A stretch of 64,000 nucleotides of DNA, taken from assembly GCF_026341815.1 (NCBI RefSeq), contig NZ_JAPENX010000001.1, forward strand, positions 5,766,001 through 5,830,000, in the 5' to 3' direction. Every line of letters begins with the position of its first letter. The first letter of the stretch is position 1. The translations under genes and the position numbers were made by a program. This DNA is from Streptomyces sp. NBC_00572 (GTDB lineage: Bacteria; Actinomycetota; Actinomycetes; Streptomycetales; Streptomycetaceae). This document shows, one piece after another, positions 59,794-64,000 of the stretch. The notes below the pieces were generated by a model. That model was not told the DNA's origin. It saw nothing but the letters and a program-made list of their open reading frames with translations, and ran no database searches.

Positions 59794-61002
59794 CTAGTCG
59801 AACGGGTCGAGCGTCACGTACGCCTGCTGCGGGTTGCCGTCGTGCACCAGGGACTCGTGCGCGCCGACGTCGTCGAAGGCGAAGCCGTACGCCTTTCCGT
59901 CGGCCATCTGGGCGTGGATCTTGCGGGAGTAGTGGTTGGTCACCGAGTCCTGGTAGAAGCCGGCTGACGAGGTGTCCGGCTGGTTCGGGTTGGTGAGCAG
60001 CGTGGATCGGTTGTAACCGGCGCAGAGGGTACGGGAGATGGGACCGCGCACCTGGTCGTTCGGCGCGTCGAGGAGCTTGTAGCAGCCGAAGATGCTGTCG
60101 GAGTCGGGCTTCTGGAAGGAGGTGACGACGGCCCCGGAGCTGTTCGTGAAGTTCATGACGTTGCCGGAGACCCGGCCGAAGTACTTCACCGAGGGCTGGT
60201 TCGCGAACGGCGTCACGGTCAGGGTCGAGGTGGCGTACTTGCTCCAGACGCGGTTGATGTAGTCGTTCATCACCCCCGACGGCAGCGCGCCGGCCTCGAT
60301 TCCGTGGCCCGGCGCCAGCGCGCGCAACACCGTGCCGTCCGCGCGGGTCTGGATCAGGTTGGCCCAGCCGCCCGGCTGCCCGCGCAGCGCGTCGTAGAAG
60401 CCCCGGTAGCCGCCGGGCTTGAGGCGTCCCGTGTTCACGACGGTGCCGTCCGGGCGCTTCACGCCGACCGCGTACGGCGCCGAGACCATGTCGACCTGGG
60501 TGCTGTTGATCCAGAGGCCCGAGTCGTTGAGCGTGTATTCGGACCAGTTGAAGAGGATGTTCCTGTTCGGGTCGCTCGGGTTCTGCACCGCGGGCTGTAC
60601 GAGCCCGCCCGTCGCCAGCTTGAACACCAGCTTCTGTCCGTAGCTGAAGTAGATCCGCCCCGAGAACTTCGGCAGCCGGATCGTCATCGACCCGCCGTTG
60701 GCCGGGCCGGCGATGGCGGCGTCGGGCGCGGGAACGGGCGTGGACCCTCCGGCCGGCCAGGGATGGAAGGTGCCGTTCGCGTCCGCCCACCCCTGCCGGC
60801 CCGTCGAGAGCTCGGTGCCGAGGTTGTAGACGTAGACCTGGTCGCCACGGCCGGAGTTGTTCTTAAAGGTGAGCGGAATGGTCGCGGGGACGGCCGCCTC
60901 GACGGAGTCGGAGGGGCCGGCGAGGGTGACGACGGTGCTGATCAGCGCGGCGGCGACCAGTGAGAGGAGTGGGGCGCGCGTGCGCCTGCGGCGTGCGGAC
61001 AC
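59794..61002 (-). CDS. GH64 endo-beta-1,3-glucanase, secreted
   Basis: The 402-residue product has a signal peptide (RRTRAPLLSLVAAALISTVV, cut near VEAA). A catalytic domain of the GH64/thaumatin-like type covers the whole rest: IPLTFKNNSGRGDQVYVY, GRIYFSYGQKLVFKL, NWSEYTLND with the acidic residues expected at the active site, VDMVSAPYAVGV, and YGFAFDDVGAHESL. These enzymes release laminari-pentaose from fungal or algal beta-1,3-glucan. No carbohydrate-binding module is attached. The LacI-type operator at 61064 points to sugar-controlled expression. Confidence 0.85.
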   Translation of the reverse strand: MSARRRRTRAPLLSLVAAALISTVVTLAGPSDSVEAAVPATIPLTFKNNSGRGDQVYVYNLGTELSTGRQGWADANGTFHPWPAGGSTPVPAPDAAIAGPANGGSMTIRLPKFSGRIYFSYGQKLVFKLATGGLVQPAVQNPSDPNRNILFNWSEYTLNDSGLWINSTQVDMVSAPYAVGVKRPDGTVVNTGRLKPGGYRGFYDALRGQPGGWANLIQTRADGTVLRALAPGHGIEAGALPSGVMNDYINRVWSKYATSTLTVTPFANQPSVKYFGRVSGNVMNFTNSSGAVVTSFQKPDSDSIFGCYKLLDAPNDQVRGPISRTLCAGYNRSTLLTNPNQPDTSSAGFYQDSVTNHYSRKIHAQMADGKAYGFAFDDVGAHESLVHDGNPQQAYVTLDPFD

Positions 61003-61063
61003 GTGGGGGCTCCTGGGAGGTGGGGGAGTGGGGGAGCGGGAGATCCGTGTGGACGAGAACGTT

Positions 61064-61079
61064 TTGAGAGCGCTCTCAA
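61064..61079. promoter_or_regulatory. LacI-type operator before the GH64 gene
   Basis: TTGAGAGCGCTCTCAA is a perfect 16-bp palindrome with the central GCGC typical of LacI/CebR-type operators. It is 62 nt upstream of the GH64 start; a second role for the plus-strand genes is possible. No LacI gene is in the window. Confidence 0.6.
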
Positions 61080-61287
61080 GAATGGTGAGAGTGAGATGGA
61101 CCTGTCAATGGTGTGGACCGGTTCGAGCGCACCGAGCGGGCTTCGGGGCGAGTTCGGAGCGCCCGATCGGCTCAGGCGCGGCGCGCCTCGGCCGCGAGGG
61201 TGGCGGCCGGTGGAGGATCGAACCCGGGGTCGGCCTCACGACCGGCCGCCCGACATCCACCTTCCTCTCGTGCGAAGAGATCCGGCC

Positions 61288-61389
61288 ATGAAACTGTTCG
61301 AGGACCCGCTGTTCCAGTACCTTGCCGACGGCCGGGAGCCGGAGCGCGCCAAGGGTGAGAACCCCGGCGCCACTTCGGGGCGGACGTGA
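61288..61389 (+). CDS. Small ORF coupled to the methyltransferase, 33 residues
   Basis: MKLFEDPLFQYLADGREPER followed by AKGENPGATSGRT. Its stop overlaps the GTG of the methyltransferase gene (GTGA). The first 20 residues look like a folded amphipathic helix. It could be a translational leader or a true small protein. Family unknown. Confidence 0.5.
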   Translation: MKLFEDPLFQYLADGREPERAKGENPGATSGRT

Positions 61390-62243
61390 CCACCGCGCCG
61401 CGTGGGGACGCGCCGGGCGGGGACGCACTGCGTGAGGACGCACCGCGTCAGGGTCGCTACGGCGAGACCGTGTTCCCTCCCGGGCAGGCGGGTGAGGGTG
61501 AGCGCATCGACTTCGGCGCCCTCGCCTACGACGACACCACCATGGCGCGGCTGCGCGCGCTCGGGGCCGGCCCGGGGTGGCGGTGCCTCGACGTGGGTGC
61601 CGGCACCGGCACGGTCTCCTGTCGGCTGCTCGAAGAGGCCGGGGTGACGGGCGTGCTCGCCGTGGACCGGGACGTACGTTTTCTGAGCGAGCGGCCCGTT
61701 TCCGGACTCGACATGCTGGAGGCCGACATCACGGCCCCGGACTTCGACCCCGGCCGGTTCCGGCTCGTCCACGCGCGCTTCGTGCTGATGCACCTTCCCG
61801 AGCGCGAGCGTCTGATCGCCCGGCTTGCCGAACTCGTCGAGCCCGGAGGTGTGTTGGTCCTCAGCGACGCGGTCGACCTGACGAGTGACCGGGCGCCCGG
61901 CACGCCGTACACGGAGGTGATGCGGGCGATGTGGCAGGCGCTGCGGGACACCATCGGCACCGATGTCTCCTGGGTTCCGGCCTACCCGCAGTTGCTGCGC
62001 GGTGCGGGCCTCGTCTCCGTCGGGGCCGAGATCCATGTGCCGCCCCTGCTGCCCGGCAGTCCCATCAGCCGTTTCTGGGCGGACACGTGGGAGCGGAGCA
62101 GGGCGCCGATGATCGCCACCGGTCGCGTCGACGACGCTGCCGTCGACGGGGCGATCCGATACCTGGGCTCCGACGAATGCGCCGCACTGTCGGCCGGCAT
62201 GCTCACGGTGTGGGGCTGGAAACCGGAGGAGGGTCGGCGCTGA
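61386..62243 (+). CDS. Class I SAM-dependent methyltransferase
   Basis: The 285-residue product has motif I CLDVGAGTGTVSCRLL near residue 68, an acidic residue at the end of strand 2 (LAVDRD), ADITAPDF at strand 4 and a RFVLMHLPERERLIARLAEL motif post I. The fold belongs to the UbiE/COQ5-like small-molecule methyltransferases. The N-terminal 30 residues are low-complexity (GDAPGGDALREDAPRQG), containing repeated GDA/EDA units. The substrate is unknown. It is coupled to the 33-residue ORF and has no other obvious partner. Confidence 0.8.
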   Translation: MTTAPRGDAPGGDALREDAPRQGRYGETVFPPGQAGEGERIDFGALAYDDTTMARLRALGAGPGWRCLDVGAGTGTVSCRLLEEAGVTGVLAVDRDVRFLSERPVSGLDMLEADITAPDFDPGRFRLVHARFVLMHLPERERLIARLAELVEPGGVLVLSDAVDLTSDRAPGTPYTEVMRAMWQALRDTIGTDVSWVPAYPQLLRGAGLVSVGAEIHVPPLLPGSPISRFWADTWERSRAPMIATGRVDDAAVDGAIRYLGSDECAALSAGMLTVWGWKPEEGRR

Positions 62244-62554
62244 GCGATGCCCCGTCCGTCGTCGGGCGGCCGGAGTCCCGGTGTGTCACCGGGTCGACAT
62301 GGTCGACGGTCCGCCCCGGCCGTCGGATCCTTCACCACCTCTCCATGTGATGCGTTTTCCTGGTCGTGGGCGCTGGATTCCCCCGGCGGACAGTCCGATG
62401 AACGTCGCTGATCACGGGGAATGATCTCCGCCAGTTGTGACGGGCCTGTCGTCGGCCACCCGGGCGGGGCGGTATGCGTCCTTCCGCGCCCTTGTCATGC
62501 GCACATAGCTTGTCCCCGGTCCGCAGTCAGGAAGTCAACGGACGGGGGAGTCCG
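62244..62554. other. Intergenic region before the M36 protease gene
   Basis: No gene. It contains the promoter region of the protease. Around 62284-62330 several short GC hairpins are possible, none strong enough to call a terminator with confidence. GGGGGAG at 62544 is the ribosome binding site of the next gene. Confidence 0.4.
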
Positions 62555-64000
62555 ATGCCACCCACACGCCTGTCGACGCGCGCACGAACACTGCTCATCG
62601 GAGCGGTCCTGCTCGCCTTACCGGCCGTCACGACCACACCGTCGGCCGCCGTGATCGGCGCCGCCGAACGCCCCGGTGAGCAGAAGAGGCCGGCCCAGGA
62701 GCAGCCGGATCTGCCGTACCCGAACATCGACGTACGCGGCGACAAGCGCGTCACGCCCACGGCCGGGCAACTGCGCGCGGCCCAGGAGCTCGACGGCGCG
62801 GCGATCCGCTGGGGCCGGTTCGGTACGCCGAGGCTGCTCACCCCGCAGGGCCGCAACGCGCTCACCGCCACGAGCGCCACCGATCCGCAGAGCCTCGCGC
62901 TGGACCACATACGCGAGCACGCGGCCCTCTACGGCCTGTCCGCCGCCGAGTTGGACGCCCTCACCGTCGTCACGTCGTACCGCACCGAGCACAACGGAGT
63001 ACGGCACGTCTTCATCGGCCAGAGCGACCGGGGCGTCCCCGTCCACGGCGCCCGTCTCTCGGTCGCCGTCGACGCCTCCGGCCGCATCCTCACCGTCACC
63101 GGCAGCCTCGTCGCGGAGGCCCGCGCCACCGGGACGGCCGTCCTCGGCAAGGCCGCCGCACTGGACAGGGCCGCGGCCTCCGTCGGCACCGACTCCCCGT
63201 CCGGCGCCCCATCCCACTCCCCATCCGGCGCGACCACCGCCACCGCCACCCGGGTCACCTTCCCGCTCGCCGACGGCACCGCCCGTCCTGCCTGGCGGAC
63301 CACGCTCACCGCCGACAACAAGCACCTGTACGACATCGTCGTCGACGCGGGGAACGGCACCGTCCTCCAGCGCACCGACCTCACCAGCAACGAGGGCCCC
63401 GAGGGCCGGGTCTTCACCGGCCAGAACCCCACCCTCGGCAGCGCGGCGACCGTGCCCTTCAGCGGCCTCGGCCGCTCCTGGGTCACCGGCCGGGTCACCA
63501 CCGGCAACAACGGCGAGGTCTCCCAGGACCTCGACGGCGTGGAGACCCTCGGTCACCAGCCGCAGACCCCGGCGGCCGGAGACCCGGCGTACCAGCACTT
63601 CGCCTACACCTTCACGGACGCCTTCCGTACGAGCGGCGGAACCGACCTCACCACCGACCGGGACGCGGTCGTCACCCAGGCCTTCTACTACGCCAACCGC
63701 ATGCACGACCACCTCTACGGACTCGGCTTCGACGAGGCCTCGGGCAACTTCCAGGAGGACAACCTCGGCAACGGCGGCGCCGGCGGCGACCGGGTCCAGG
63801 TCTACGTCGACTTCGACGCCAACGGGGACTCCGCCTGCAACGCCAACTTCGGTACCCCCGCCGACGGCCAGAACCCGACCATGCGGCTCTTCGTCGGACG
63901 CGCCTCCTGCGACAACCACAACGTGCACCGGGCCATGAACGGCGACACCGTCGCCCATGAGTACAGCCACGGCCTGTCCCACCGGCTCGTCGGCGGCGGC
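62555..64000 (+). CDS. M36 (fungalysin) metallopeptidase, 3' end outside window
   Basis: The first 482 codons of a secreted zinc protease. The signal peptide covers about residues 1-32 (ARTLLIGAVLLALPAVTTTP). An FTP prodomain (LALDHIREHAALYGLSAAEL, VRHVFIGQSDRGVPVHGARL) precedes the catalytic domain with QAFYYANRMHDHLYGLGFDE and the HExxH motif at residues 468-472 (VAHEYSHGLSHRL). Codon 22 (62618-62620) is TTA, so production should depend on the bldA tRNA and hence on development. GGGGGAG precedes the ATG. The gene runs off the end of the window. Confidence 0.9.
   Translation, partial: MPPTRLSTRARTLLIGAVLLALPAVTTTPSAAVIGAAERPGEQKRPAQEQPDLPYPNIDVRGDKRVTPTAGQLRAAQELDGAAIRWGRFGTPRLLTPQGRNALTATSATDPQSLALDHIREHAALYGLSAAELDALTVVTSYRTEHNGVRHVFIGQSDRGVPVHGARLSVAVDASGRILTVTGSLVAEARATGTAVLGKAAALDRAAASVGTDSPSGAPSHSPSGATTATATRVTFPLADGTARPAWRTTLTADNKHLYDIVVDAGNGTVLQRTDLTSNEGPEGRVFTGQNPTLGSAATVPFSGLGRSWVTGRVTTGNNGEVSQDLDGVETLGHQPQTPAAGDPAYQHFAYTFTDAFRTSGGTDLTTDRDAVVTQAFYYANRMHDHLYGLGFDEASGNFQEDNLGNGGAGGDRVQVYVDFDANGDSACNANFGTPADGQNPTMRLFVGRASCDNHNVHRAMNGDTVAHEYSHGLSHRLVGGG

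Overview
The window looks like chromosomal DNA of a Streptomyces or close relative. GC content is very high, GTG starts and 4-nt GTGA/ATGA start-stop overlaps are common, and Tat and lipoprotein signals abound. TTA codons are so rare that the three I found in recognisable genes stand out.

Layout. 1-900: 3' part of a secreted-repeat lipoprotein gene. 1.0-4.9 kb: a mobile-element graveyard with an IS5-type remnant, an IS3-type element with a broken OrfB, a PD-(D/E)XK-like ORF, a DUF6221-like ORF and a scar carrying the 3' end of a tRNA gene. 4.9-12.0 kb: saccharopine dehydrogenase, an amidinotransferase remnant, an RpiR-type regulator, an SDR and pntAB. 12.0-13.2 kb: a second copy of the tRNA-end scar and a broken GH35 gene. 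13.3-20 kb: DUF2975 plus HTH pair, DUF4389 protein, ECF sigma factor, His/Met-rich membrane protein, MFS plus GH88-like pair. 19.3-24.2 kb: acyl-CoA dehydrogenase divergent from a double CoA-transferase and acyl-CoA ligase. 24.3-30.3 kb: metal ABC importer, Tat-exported DJ-1/PfpI protein, beta-glucosidase plus sugar transporter.

30.4-55.9 kb is the centrepiece. It has five agmatine-deiminase-family enzymes (PAD1-5; four with export signals, one cytosolic), four TetR regulators (three close paralogues), a urease-like pair (gamma-beta fusion plus alpha) without nickel chaperone genes, a complete dipeptide-type ABC importer, an APC permease and an NCS1 permease. Seven copies of a palindrome of the form TTGACTG-N6-CAGTCAA, plus one TGACCGAGCGCTCGGTCA site, lie in front of these genes. 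In most of them the left half-site is also the -35 box of a promoter with a 17-18 nt spacer. The simplest reading is one TetR-controlled regulon for uptake and stepwise deimination/hydrolysis of guanidino or ureido compounds as nitrogen source. That is inference; the substrate is unknown. The urease-like alpha subunit keeps all nickel ligands but has a changed flap (Cys to Val, His to Ala) and a shortened loop, so it may not be an ordinary urease. Between 49.96 and 52.54 kb this locus is interrupted by an IS5-type unit with a duplicated left end, cargo and a passenger gene.

56-64 kb is a secretion block: a large subtilisin-like protease, a GH64 beta-1,3-glucanase, a methyltransferase and the 5' part of an M36 metallopeptidase gene.
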